A DNA stretch of 8,360 bases from Deltaproteobacteria bacterium (GCA_020861205.1 JAJBSY010000199.1:1-8360), one strand, 5' to 3'; shown: positions 1 to 6,638, counted from the stretch's first letter. Numbers and translations are program-made. Notes: a model not told the origin generated them from the sequence alone.

Positions 1-429
1 CTCGTACGCATTGCGCAGACCCTTCGGGCTTTCGATGGAAACCATGATCTCGATGCTGCCCGGCTCGAAGCCGTACGCCTTTTCCGCCCTGGTTATCGTT
101 TCGTCCAGTTCGCGGATCTCGTCACCGCTTTCGCCCTTGGGCAGCCGGATATAGTCCGGCTTCGCCGGCAGCAGCACTTCCAGGTCCTTGTGTCCCCAAG
201 GCGTGCTTATGTGGTTGATGCGCACGCCCACTTCGCACAACCGGGGCAGCCGGGTGAGCGCGTGGAAAACCAGTTGGCGGGCGCTGTCCTTTTCGTACAC
301 GGAAACCGAGTCTTCAACGTCGTAGATTACGCTGTCCGCGCCGTAAATTGTGGCGTCGCGCATCAGGCCGGCGTTGTTGCCGGCGGCGTACATGACCGTG
401 CGACGGAGTTTTTCCTGTTTTTCCCGCAT
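1..429 (-). CDS. citE: Citrate lyase beta subunit, N-terminal part (cut by window edge)
   Basis: CitE is the citryl-ACP lyase subunit of the citrate lyase complex; it cleaves citryl-ACP to oxaloacetate and acetyl-ACP in the cytoplasm. The first 143 residues are visible (family length is about 290-300), and the gene continues past position 1. They show the N-terminal barrel: RRTVMYAAGNN at residues 9-19 (most relatives have FVPGNN), YGADSVIYDVEDSV at 29-42 with the acidic pair E39/D40, VRINHISTPWG at 69-79 with the conserved R70, and IRLPKGES at 94-101. The ATG at 429 is preceded by AGGAGG, and an in-frame TAG directly upstream rules out a longer protein. The TAG of citD is part of this Shine-Dalgarno sequence and lies only 9 bases before the start, so the two genes are probably translationally coupled. 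CitE-like CoA-ester lyases are a theoretical alternative, but the adjacent citD makes true citrate lyase very likely. Confidence 0.93.
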   Translation of the reverse strand, partial: MREKQEKLRRTVMYAAGNNAGLMRDATIYGADSVIYDVEDSVSVYEKDSARQLVFHALTRLPRLCEVGVRINHISTPWGHKDLEVLLPAKPDYIRLPKGESGDEIRELDETITRAEKAYGFEPGSIEIMVSIESPKGLRNAYE

Positions 430-438
430 GGCTGCCTC

Positions 439-717
439 CTATGACGCTTCGGCCGCGCGCAGAACGGCGGTTTTGACACGGGCTTCGATGACGAAATCCA
501 CCGCGCCCTTGTCGTTCGCGTCCACTGTCGCGTCCGAGACGCCACATTCCTTCAGGACGGCGAGGATGACCTCTTTCATGTGCCCCCCGTATTGCTGGAG
601 GGTGGGACTGGCCAGTTGCACGGTCACGCCCGCGCCTTCCGGCGCGGGAGCGATCGCCACCAGCATGTCGGACGATTCGAGCGTCCCGGCCTGGGCGGCT
701 TTAAGCAATTTCGGCAT
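439..717 (-). CDS. citD: Citrate lyase acyl carrier protein (gamma subunit)
   Basis: CitD is the small acyl carrier protein of citrate lyase. It carries the 2'-(5''-triphosphoribosyl)-3'-dephospho-CoA prosthetic group, on which acetyl is exchanged for citryl. The 92-residue length is typical of the family (about 95-100). AGTLESSD at residues 10-17 corresponds to the family motif AGTLESGD, which places the prosthetic-group serine at S15. The C-terminal half keeps the conserved VDANDKGAVDFVIEARVKTAVLRA segment in shorter form (compare [22 protein letters not shown] in enterobacteria, from memory). The ATG at 717 follows an AAGGAG about 9 bases upstream. The gene starts 38 bases after the transporter and ends 9 bases before citE, so the three are cotranscribed. 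Maturation would need CitG/CitX and CitC, which are not in this window. Confidence 0.96.
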   Translation of the reverse strand: MPKLLKAAQAGTLESSDMLVAIAPAPEGAGVTVQLASPTLQQYGGHMKEVILAVLKECGVSDATVDANDKGAVDFVIEARVKTAVLRAAEAS

Positions 718-755
718 ACGAAGTACTCCTTTTCATATCATTCCGGCTTCACGGG

Positions 756-2072
756 CTACCAGGTGACGATACCCATGATGAACGCAATGGCCAGGGTGAC
801 AAGGCTGAGCGCCCAGAGCCAGGCCGTGCAGTACTTGAGGTGATCCTTGAGCTCCACGCCCGCGAGCCCGATGGCCAGGAAGGTCGTGGCGGCGTGCGGG
901 GTCACGAGCACGCCGAAGTTCTTGCCGATCAGCAGGGTCTTGGCCATGTTGACCGGGTCCACGCCGAAGTTCTTGCCCACTTCCATGGCAAGCGGCACCA
1001 GGCCGTAAAAGTAGGAATCCGTGCCGAGCACCATGCCGATGGGCACGGCGAAAACGCCCAGGATCACATGCAGATACGGTCCGAGGAAGTCGGGGATGAG
1101 TTTGATCAGGGTTATGGCCATGGCGTCGATCATCTTGGTGCCCGTCAGAACGCCGAGGAACACCCCGGAGGCGAGCAGGATGGACGCCATGGGCAGGGCC
1201 GAAGCGGCGTGCACCTTGATGCGCTCGGCCTGATCCTTGGCCTTGGGAAAATTGACCACCAGCGCGATGGAAAGGCCGAGCATGAACGCGAAATACAGAG
1301 GGATCTTGGTGAAGCAAAGCAGCGCTATGACGCCGAGGGTGAGCAGAACGTTGAACCAGACCAGTTTGGGACGTTTCAGGGCCAGCACCTGCGGGTCTTC
1401 TTCGACGGCCATGATGAACGAGCCGTCGGCGCCGACCGCCAAACCGGCCCCGCGTCTCTTTTCAACAACCCCCATGAAGGCGCCGAACCCTACCACAACG
1501 ACGCAGCAGACAACCTGCAGGGGAATAAGGGCGTGCCAGAGTTCTTCAACCGGAATGCCGGTGACGACGCCGGTTCTGGCCACCGGGCCGCCCCAGGGCA
1601 GCAGGTTCATGATGCTCATGGCCGCGCCGATGATCACAAGGAGCGTCAGAGGTCGCATGTTCAGCCGTTTGTAGATCGGCAGCATGGCCGGAATGGTTAT
1701 CAGAAGGGTGGAGGCGAGCGCGCCGTCCAAATGGCCCAGGATGGCGATGATCGCCGTGGCCACGGTCACCAGGATCACGTTGGATTTGGCCATGTTGACC
1801 AGGCCGTTCACAAGTGGGTCGAACATGCCAACGTCGTTCATCACGCAAAAATAGACGATCGAAAAGATGAACAGGACCGCGATCGGCATGGTTTTGACGA
1901 CGCCCTTGCCGATGTGGACGAAAAGTTCCGCGGGGGGAGTCAGGACGGCGAGGCCGGCGAGCAGGGAAACGATGACGAAAACCGGTATGGGACTTATTTT
2001 TGACTGCACAAGCCCGTAAACGATGACGCCTACCATCACAAAACCGACGAGAGCCAACATTGTTTCACTCAT
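756..2072 (-). CDS. CitMHS-family citrate (metal-citrate):proton symporter
   Basis: This is an integral inner-membrane secondary transporter of 438 residues, the usual CitMHS length (about 430-440). It is hydrophobic throughout, with roughly 11-12 predicted membrane spans. Family signatures are visible: a block ending VMNDVGMFDPLV (77-88), GHLDGALASTLLITIPAMLPIYKRL (113-137), and NLLPWGGPVAR (156-166), the equivalent of NLTPWGGPTAR in Bacillus CitM. A hydrophilic central loop spans about 203-235. Known members carry citrate complexed with divalent metals together with protons; the metal preference cannot be read from sequence. I chose the ATG at 2072 because GAGAGAGGA precedes it at good spacing and because it gives family length. 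A frame opening at a TTG at 2231 would add 53 residues of non-membrane sequence. Being first in the unit with citD and citE, it is the likely citrate importer, controlled from the region at 2137-2294. Confidence 0.93.
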   Translation of the reverse strand: MSETMLALVGFVMVGVIVYGLVQSKISPIPVFVIVSLLAGLAVLTPPAELFVHIGKGVVKTMPIAVLFIFSIVYFCVMNDVGMFDPLVNGLVNMAKSNVILVTVATAIIAILGHLDGALASTLLITIPAMLPIYKRLNMRPLTLLVIIGAAMSIMNLLPWGGPVARTGVVTGIPVEELWHALIPLQVVCCVVVVGFGAFMGVVEKRRGAGLAVGADGSFIMAVEEDPQVLALKRPKLVWFNVLLTLGVIALLCFTKIPLYFAFMLGLSIALVVNFPKAKDQAERIKVHAASALPMASILLASGVFLGVLTGTKMIDAMAITLIKLIPDFLGPYLHVILGVFAVPIGMVLGTDSYFYGLVPLAMEVGKNFGVDPVNMAKTLLIGKNFGVLVTPHAATTFLAIGLAGVELKDHLKYCTAWLWALSLVTLAIAFIMGIVTW

Positions 2073-2148
2073 AACGTCCTCTCTCCGCACGCCCTGGGAC
2101 ATGCGATTGTGCCCCGGCCCACCTCCTCTCCGGAGGGACGCGCCGTTG

Positions 2149-2163
2149 GCAATCGTTTTCCCA
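2149..2163 (-). promoter_or_regulatory. Candidate sigma-54 (-24/-12) promoter for the citrate operon
   Basis: On the minus strand the sequence is TGGGAAAACGATTGC. Compared with the consensus TGGCACNNNNNTTGC, it keeps TGG, the A of CAC, and TTGC, with the GG and GC doublets exactly 10 bases apart (8 of 10 defined positions). Transcription would begin near 2137, giving a leader of about 65 bases before the symporter ATG at 2072. The perfect inverted repeat at 2268-2294 would then lie at about -131 to -157, a normal distance for an enhancer-binding activator. This is a match by eye and has not been scored against a matrix. Confidence 0.5.
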
Positions 2164-2267
2164 GCGAACGCAATGCGCTGTGGAAAAACATTTTCCCAGC
2201 CGGCCAAAACGTTCCTGGTTGTTGATACCAAGAGAATACGTTAATGATACAATACTTTTTTTTGATT

Positions 2268-2294
2268 TTGTCCATAAAAACAATTTATGGACAA
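2268..2294. promoter_or_regulatory. 11-bp perfect inverted repeat, candidate operator or activator site
   Basis: The arms TTGTCCATAAA and TTTATGGACAA are perfectly complementary and separated by 5 bases (AACAA). The repeat sits in the most AT-rich part of the window, next to an A8 run (minus strand, 2256-2263). It is not followed by a T-run in the way a terminator would be, and it is far from any stop codon. It lies upstream of the citrate genes and about 144 bases from the start predicted by the sigma-54 match, which suggests a dimeric regulator site. I do not recognise the regulator. Confidence 0.6.
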
Positions 2295-2420
2295 TGGCGC
2301 GAAAAAAAACATGCGCGGCGCTGCCCGGAACAGGAATGACCTTTCCGTAAAATCTTTTGAGGCTCGAGACGAAGGTATATACAGGAGCTTGAGTGTCAGC
2401 GGGTTGACGGATGACGGGCT

Positions 2421-2450
2421 AAGAAAAAGCGCCCGGATATCCGGGCGCTT
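2421..2450 (-). terminator. Rho-independent terminator of the catabolic operon
   Basis: Read on the minus strand, this is a perfect stem with arms GCGCCCGG and CCGGGCGC around an ATAT loop, extended by AA/TT pairs, and followed directly by TTTTTCTT. The uridine run is on the minus-strand side, so it terminates transcripts coming from the amidohydrolase gene about 150 bases upstream. It insulates the downstream citrate operon. Confidence 0.88.
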
Positions 2451-2563
2451 CATGCGCAGGAAAAAACGAATTGCACAGGGACGAGGCAAGGACGGGCTAT
2501 CCGCCGTCGATCCGCCGGTTCCCTGGCGGCTCCGATAGGGCCGCTGGTGACGCGGGAACGCAC
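2450..2563 (-). CDS. Possible small ORF, 37 codons, unknown
   Basis: A GTG at 2563 is preceded by AAGGAGGT, one of the strongest Shine-Dalgarno matches in the window, although only 3 bases separate it from the GTG. The frame runs 37 codons to a TGA at 2452-2450, which touches the outer edge of the terminator stem. The predicted peptide is arginine-rich (seven Arg, including an RRR triplet), has two cysteines near the end, and has no clear signal peptide or membrane span. It would be the last gene of the catabolic operon. I recognise no family. It may equally be a chance frame in the 3' untranslated region, or a remnant. Confidence 0.22.
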   Translation of the reverse strand: MRSRVTSGPIGAAREPADRRRIARPCLVPVQFVFSCA

Positions 2564-2596
2564 GGCACCTCCTTGCCCGGAAAGAGAGAGCGGCGC

Positions 2597-3829
2597 CTAG
2601 GCTTTTTTTTCAGGCTCCTGGTACCCCTTGTGAATCACGTGGTAGACAATCCCCTTGCGGACGACGAAAGCCGGGGAGATCATTTCCGTCCCGGTAAAGA
2701 GTTCGCCGCCCCCATGGTCCATAAAGGAATATTCTCCGCCGGCAAGGTCCAAAACGCTGATATCCGCTTCACGACCTGTTCGCAAACTCCCTTTCCTGTC
2801 ATCCAGGCGCATGGCCCGCGCGGGGTTGATGGTCGTCATGGCGAGAATTTCTTGCAGCGAGAGGCCGACGGTCAGGAAGCGGGATATATTGAGGCCGAAA
2901 TTTTGGTTCACCCCGTCCATACTGACGCAACCGTAGTCCGAACTGATGAGGAACGGCTTGAACCCTCTTTCCAGCGCCATCCTGAGCGACGCCACGCTGA
3001 AGTTCGTCTGCCCGACGCACGCGTCGAGCAGCACGCCGCGTTCCACCGCCTTCTGGATAAGCGGCTCGAACCCTCCGTCCTCGCGGAACAGTTTGCCGCG
3101 CTTCCCGGTAAAGGCATGAGCAAGAATATCTCCGGGGCGCAGGCGTTCAAGCGCGCCCCGCGTGAACCCGTCCACTTCCGCGTCGCTCAACCGCTCGCTG
3201 AAAAAGTCCCCGATGTGCAATGTAAGCGGCAGGCCGCACCGGTCGCAGAGTCGCAGCAGCTCGTCCAGGCCCGCAAGGCCCTTGTGAAGCAGAAAGCCCT
3301 CCAACGCCCTGTTCTTTATCCCGATAATGCGGTCCGGATATTCCGCAACGGTTTCAATGATTCTGTATGTTTGTATTTTCAGTACGTCCTTGTCCCAGCA
3401 TTCCGGTTCATTGGCATGAAGCCCGAGGGGATGCAGGTGCAAAAGCGCGTAAATGTCCGTTGCGCTCCGCGTGATGTAGCGATGGTAAAAATCGGGAAAC
3501 GTCATGTAGCCCGCGCTCCCCGCGTCAACCACCGTGGGAACGCCGTTGTAGATGCCGCCGCTTTCCGGCCCCAGCCCGATATGGGTGGCGGGATAACAAT
3601 GCAGGTGCGCGTCCACAAAACCGGGGATGACGAGTTTCCCCGTGCAGTCGACGACGTCCGGGCAGGGCCCCGTAATGCCCTTGGCGACCGCCGCTATTTT
3701 TCCATTGGCGACCGCCACATCCAAAATGTCGTCCAAACCGAGCGCCGCATCGATGACCCGCCCGTTTTTGAGGATCAGGTCATACTGTGCCGTCGGCACC
3801 ATCATGTCGGTAAAATCATAGGGTTTCAT
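2597..3829 (-). CDS. Dihydroorotase-like amidohydrolase/deacetylase metallohydrolase
   Basis: This is a cytoplasmic amidohydrolase-superfamily enzyme of 410 residues, of the group often labelled 'dihydroorotase' or amidohydrolase/deacetylase (COG3964-type). It has the beta-sandwich opening DLILKNGRVID (17-27) and IPGFVDAHLHC (68-78), and then a barrel with the full binuclear metal set: H75 and H77 (HxH), K172 in GIKNRA (likely the carbamylated lysine), H205 in LHIGD, H238 in AHAFTGK and D298 in SSDYG. The late segment INPARAMRLDDRKGSLRTGREADISVLDL is typical of the superfamily. Characterised relatives hydrolyse amide or ester bonds such as acetylated hydroxy acids, so true pyrimidine synthesis is unlikely here. 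The ATG at 3829 follows GGAGGG about 9 bases upstream. It lies 29 bases after the hydratase and is the last sizeable gene before the terminator. The substrate is unknown; an imported acylated or cyclic acid is my inference. Confidence 0.88.
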   Translation of the reverse strand: MKPYDFTDMMVPTAQYDLILKNGRVIDAALGLDDILDVAVANGKIAAVAKGITGPCPDVVDCTGKLVIPGFVDAHLHCYPATHIGLGPESGGIYNGVPTVVDAGSAGYMTFPDFYHRYITRSATDIYALLHLHPLGLHANEPECWDKDVLKIQTYRIIETVAEYPDRIIGIKNRALEGFLLHKGLAGLDELLRLCDRCGLPLTLHIGDFFSERLSDAEVDGFTRGALERLRPGDILAHAFTGKRGKLFREDGGFEPLIQKAVERGVLLDACVGQTNFSVASLRMALERGFKPFLISSDYGCVSMDGVNQNFGLNISRFLTVGLSLQEILAMTTINPARAMRLDDRKGSLRTGREADISVLDLAGGEYSFMDHGGGELFTGTEMISPAFVVRKGIVYHVIHKGYQEPEKKA

Positions 3830-3858
3830 AGCGCGTGCCCTCCGGGAGACAACGGTTT

Positions 3859-4641
3859 TCAGGCGAAGACGACGCCGATACTCCCGAGCGGACCATAATC
3901 CGCGTGGAAAATATCGCCCGCCTCTATATCCACGGGGCGCGCAAAGGATCCGGCAAGGACGATCTGCCCTTTTTCCAGCTTGCAGCCCAGGGTGTACAGC
4001 TTGTTAACCAGCCAGGCGACGCTGATGGCGGGATGTCCCATGACCGCGGCAGAAAGGCCGCTTTCCTCGATAACCCCGTTCCTCGCCAACGTCGCGCCGA
4101 CCCACCGCAAATCCACCTCCTGCGGCCGGACGGGCCTGCCGCCCACCACAATGGCGCCGAAAGCGGCGTTGTCCGCGATCGTATCCGCTATGGTGCGCGG
4201 CATATCCGTTCTGAAGTCATTGACTTCCAACGCCGGCACGACAAATTCGGTGGCTCTGACAACATCGTACAATTGCGTGTCCGGTCCCTCGAGATCGTCG
4301 CCCAGGATGAAGGCAAGCTCCATTTCAAGCCGGGCGTTTATGAACGAGGACGCGTTCAACCGCGAGCCGTCGGCATATACGCAATCATTGAATATTTTCC
4401 CGTGGTCCGGCTCCGCCAACTGGGCGGTCCGCTGCATGGCTTTGGAGGTCAGGCCTATTTTATGGCCGACCAGCTTCGCGCCCCCCACGGCTTTTTCCTT
4501 CGCCCACAAATCCTGTATGCGGTAGCCGTCCTTCACCTCAAGGCCGGGATAACGCTGGCTGGGTTTCGGAATGGGTTTGCAGTCCCGGCACGCATTAAGC
4601 AATGCGAAGGCAATTTCCCGGCATTCATTCTCGTTCAACAT
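3859..4641 (-). CDS. FAH-superfamily 2-oxo-acid hydratase (HpaH/MhpD type)
   Basis: This 260-residue protein belongs to the hydratase/decarboxylase family that adds water to 2-hydroxy-2,4-dienoates to give 4-hydroxy-2-oxo acids. Strong landmarks are GHKIGLTSKAMQ (59-70), AEPDHG (76-81), LEMELAFIL (105-113), VVPALEVND (134-142), TIADNAAFGAIVVGGRP (from about 153), DLRWVGATLARNGVIEESG and GSFARPV near the end. E106, E108 and E139 fall on the Mg-binding glutamates of E. coli HpaH. The segment after E139 looks about seven residues shorter than in HpaH (compared from memory) and closer to the MhpD length, so the substrate may differ. No ring-cleavage enzyme is in the window, so an aromatic meta-cleavage role is not supported by context. 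The ATG at 4641 follows AAGGAGAAGGA. The gene sits 59 bases after dctM and 29 before the amidohydrolase. A 2-oxo-acid decarboxylase is the main alternative. Confidence 0.88.
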   Translation of the reverse strand: MLNENECREIAFALLNACRDCKPIPKPSQRYPGLEVKDGYRIQDLWAKEKAVGGAKLVGHKIGLTSKAMQRTAQLAEPDHGKIFNDCVYADGSRLNASSFINARLEMELAFILGDDLEGPDTQLYDVVRATEFVVPALEVNDFRTDMPRTIADTIADNAAFGAIVVGGRPVRPQEVDLRWVGATLARNGVIEESGLSAAVMGHPAISVAWLVNKLYTLGCKLEKGQIVLAGSFARPVDIEAGDIFHADYGPLGSIGVVFA

Positions 4642-4700
4642 TCCTTCTCCTTCGAAGAATCAACGACGCGGCGGGCAAGAGCCGTGCCATCGGGCGGCGG

Positions 4701-5993
4701 TTACAATGTTGCCCTGCCGAAAAGGGAGGGAAGGTACAAGGAAAAACTCGGGAAAAAGACGCACAGAATTGTAATAAAGGCCAGTATTGCAAGCACGTGC
4801 AAGACTTCGGGGAACGTTTCCTCGATCCTGATGCCCACGATGCGGGCCGAAACATAGAGGCTTACCGCAAGCGGGGGGGAGACGCCTCCTATGGCGATCG
4901 CCATCATGAAGACGATCCCGAACTGGATCGCGTCCATGCCCAGCGAAGTCACGAGCGGCAGCAGGATGGGCGTCAGCAGGATGATGAGGGAGTTCCCTTC
5001 CATGAACGTTCCGAGCACCAGCAAGACCAGGGTGATCAAGAGAACGACGACGTAGAGGTTCGACGACAGCTCCATAACGCTCGTCGCCAGCAGCTTGGGG
5101 ATGCCCTGCATGGCCATGATCCAGCCGAAAGGCGCCGCCATCGCGATGATCAGCATGACGATGGCAGAGGAAATCGCGCTCCGGGTACAGATGCGGACAA
5201 GGGTGGCGGGGTTCACTTCCCGGTAAACAAAGGTTGCCAGGATAAAGGCGTAAACCGCCGCTATGGCCGCCGATTCCGTCGGAGGGAACACGCCGCTGAG
5301 CACGCCGCCCAGGATGATGGCCGGCATCATCAGGGGAGGCAGCGCGTCCAGCACGATGAGAAGCCGTTGCCTTGCGGTCAGCCCGGCCTGGCGGCCGGAA
5401 TGGTAGCCGTGCCGTTTACCCATGAAAAAAGAATACCCGATGAAGAGCAGGATGGTGGCGAACCCGGGAACGAACCCGGCCAGAAACATGCCTTCGATGG
5501 ACACGTAGCCGGATGCCGCCCCGTAGAGCACCATGCAGAAGCTCGGGGGGATGATCATCCCCATGACGCCCGACCCGGCAACCAGGGAGGCGGTGAAGCT
5601 CTTCTTGTAGCCCGTTTTAACCATTTCCGGGCTGACGACGCTGCCGATCGCCGCGACGGTCGCGACGGCGGAACCGGAAATGGCGCCGAACAGGCCGCAG
5701 CCGAGGGAAGCGGTCGCCGCAAGGCCGCCGGGTACCTTCCCCAGCAGCATGTTCGCGAGGCGCATAAGGCGCGGCGTACTGCCATAGGCCATGATTTCAC
5801 CGGAAAGGATGAACAGGGGCAAGGCCATCAAAGGGAACGAATCCACCCCCTCCACCATGCGCTGGGCTATTATGGCCAGTTTGGGGCTCCCGTTCAGCAG
5901 GCAGAAAACAACCGAACTCGCGCCGATGGCGAAGGCAACGGGCATACTGGCCGCCAGGCATACCACAAGCGTGATGAACATCCATATGATCAC
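4701..5993 (-). CDS. dctM: TRAP transporter large membrane subunit, DctM type
   Basis: This is the 430-residue large transmembrane subunit of a tripartite ATP-independent periplasmic transporter. It carries the solute pathway, usually coupled to a sodium gradient, in the inner membrane. About 12 hydrophobic segments are visible. Family blocks include PLMALPLFILSGEIM, GLFGAISGSAVATVAAIGS, ASLVAGSGVMGMIIPPS, FPPTESAAIAAVYAF and GVSPPLAVSLYV. I chose the GTG at 5993: AGGAGG stands 7 bases before it, whereas the next ATG (5981) is too far from that site. The frame stays open further upstream to 6101, but that extension is a hydrophilic Gly/Arg stretch overlapping dctQ. The GTG overlaps the dctQ stop as GTGA (4 bases), giving translational coupling that suits a 1:1 membrane complex. 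The substrate cannot be read from this subunit. Confidence 0.95.
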   Translation of the reverse strand: MIIWMFITLVVCLAASMPVAFAIGASSVVFCLLNGSPKLAIIAQRMVEGVDSFPLMALPLFILSGEIMAYGSTPRLMRLANMLLGKVPGGLAATASLGCGLFGAISGSAVATVAAIGSVVSPEMVKTGYKKSFTASLVAGSGVMGMIIPPSFCMVLYGAASGYVSIEGMFLAGFVPGFATILLFIGYSFFMGKRHGYHSGRQAGLTARQRLLIVLDALPPLMMPAIILGGVLSGVFPPTESAAIAAVYAFILATFVYREVNPATLVRICTRSAISSAIVMLIIAMAAPFGWIMAMQGIPKLLATSVMELSSNLYVVVLLITLVLLVLGTFMEGNSLIILLTPILLPLVTSLGMDAIQFGIVFMMAIAIGGVSPPLAVSLYVSARIVGIRIEETFPEVLHVLAILAFITILCVFFPSFSLYLPSLFGRATL

Positions 5994-6562
5994 AGGTCCG
6001 CCTCCTTCCTGTTTTCCGCCTCCTCTTCCTCCGGCAACGGCTTGCCGAGAGCCTGCAGGGCCGCGCGGTTGATAAAGAAAACAGCCATGAGAAAGCCGCA
6101 AAAAGTCACCGCGCCGAAAACGAACCCCAGAGGAATCTCCATGGCTGAGGATTTACCCATCATGGCTACCTTGAACACGGTTATACCGGTATACGCGATG
6201 ATGCCGATAACCGCGGCGCAGGCGAGGCTGACCAGGGCCCCCATGTAGGGGCGCAACCGCACGGGCAAAAGGTTGACGAACACGCCGATGCTGGTGTGCG
6301 ATCCGCTGTACACGGCAACCGTCGAACCGAGAAAGACGATCCACACCATCGAGTAGCGCGCCAATTCCTCGGCCCAGAAGAAGGACAGGCCGAAAACGCG
6401 GGCGACGGTCTGGCAGAAAAGAACCGCCGTCATCGTGATGAAAAGGACGGTGCACAATACTTCCAATATGCGCACGAACACGGATCGCCTTTTGCCGGCT
6501 TCACCGAATATCAGTGCATAGATGCCGCGTACCAATGGGATGGATCCCGGGTATTCTTTCAT
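5990..6562 (-). CDS. dctQ: TRAP transporter small membrane subunit, DctQ type
   Basis: This 190-residue small membrane subunit of the TRAP transporter forms a complex with the DctM protein. Four membrane segments are visible at about 30-52, 69-88, 106-128 and 144-165. The conserved SFFWAEELARYSMVWIVFLGS block (60-80), with the E65-E66 pair, is diagnostic of the family. About 28 cytoplasmic residues come before the first span, and the tail is strongly acidic (EEEEAENRKEADL). The ATG at 6562 has only a weak AAGG upstream. That is in keeping with lower translation than the binding protein, and it follows a 76-base gap holding strong hairpins. The stop overlaps the dctM GTG by 4 bases. Confidence 0.93.
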   Translation of the reverse strand: MKEYPGSIPLVRGIYALIFGEAGKRRSVFVRILEVLCTVLFITMTAVLFCQTVARVFGLSFFWAEELARYSMVWIVFLGSTVAVYSGSHTSIGVFVNLLPVRLRPYMGALVSLACAAVIGIIAYTGITVFKVAMMGKSSAMEIPLGFVFGAVTFCGFLMAVFFINRAALQALGKPLPEEEEAENRKEADL

Positions 6563-6584
6563 AATGGCGCCTTGATGGTTGGGC

Positions 6585-6636
6585 GCGGGCGCGTCCTGGG
6601 GCGGACGCTCCCGCGCGGCCGGGAAAACGCTCCCGG
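6585..6636 (-). promoter_or_regulatory. Tandem hairpins in the dctP-dctQ gap
   Basis: On the minus strand a short stem (arms CCGGGA/TCCCGG, 6619-6636) begins just after the dctP stop. A stronger one (6585-6614) follows: GCGGG and GCGTCC pair with GGACGC and CCCGC, 11 pairs with one internal mismatch and a 6-base loop. Neither is followed by a T-run, so this is not a normal terminator. Such a structure could protect the 3' end of the dctP message or limit read-through, giving more binding protein than membrane subunits. Confidence 0.6.
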
Positions 6637-6638
6637 AG

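Larger units (their letters stand above)
2073..2420. other. Non-coding control region between the two operons
   Basis: There is no convincing gene in these 348 bases. Short open frames on both strands have no recognisable domain, and those with a clear composition run through the terminator or the inverted repeat. The region holds the 11-bp inverted repeat, the A8 tract, the sigma-54-like element and the leader of the citrate transcript. The 10-mer TTTTCCCAGC occurs twice, at 2156-2165 and 2191-2200. The stretch 2300-2420 shows nothing I can assign. Confidence 0.6.

Noticed and set aside
840..2003. Plus-strand open frame of 387 codons opposite the citrate transporter
   Set aside because: It is rich in His, Gly, Asp and Gln, as expected for the antisense of a membrane protein, with no family resemblance.
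2222..2227. TATCAA on the minus strand between the inverted repeat and the promoter, as part of an IHF site
   Set aside because: Only the first half of the IHF consensus is present; the TTR half at the right spacing is missing.
2244..2274. Sigma-70-like promoter on the minus strand (TGGACA, 19 bases, TATCAT)
   Set aside because: Each hexamer is a 5 of 6 match, but the 19-base spacing is poor and the -35 lies inside the inverted repeat. The sigma-54 match is better placed. It remains a possible second promoter.
2287..2538. Plus-strand 83-codon frame in the intergenic region
   Set aside because: It begins inside the inverted repeat, runs through the terminator hairpin, lacks a convincing ribosome site and has no recognisable sequence.
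2595..2610. GCCTAGGC followed by eight T on the plus strand, like a plus-strand terminator
   Set aside because: The T-run is the lysine codons at the end of the amidohydrolase, the palindrome is only 8 bp with no loop, and there is no plus-strand gene to terminate.
2471..3898. Plus-strand open frame of 475 codons opposite the amidohydrolase
   Set aside because: It has no recognisable domain and low-complexity composition, and it covers the terminator side and a clear minus-strand enzyme with all its metal ligands.
4602..6248. Very long plus-strand open frame (548 codons) opposite dctM and dctQ
   Set aside because: It is a mirror of GC-rich minus-strand coding. The protein is dominated by His, Arg, Asp, Gln and Gly with no domain, while the minus strand holds unmistakable TRAP subunits.
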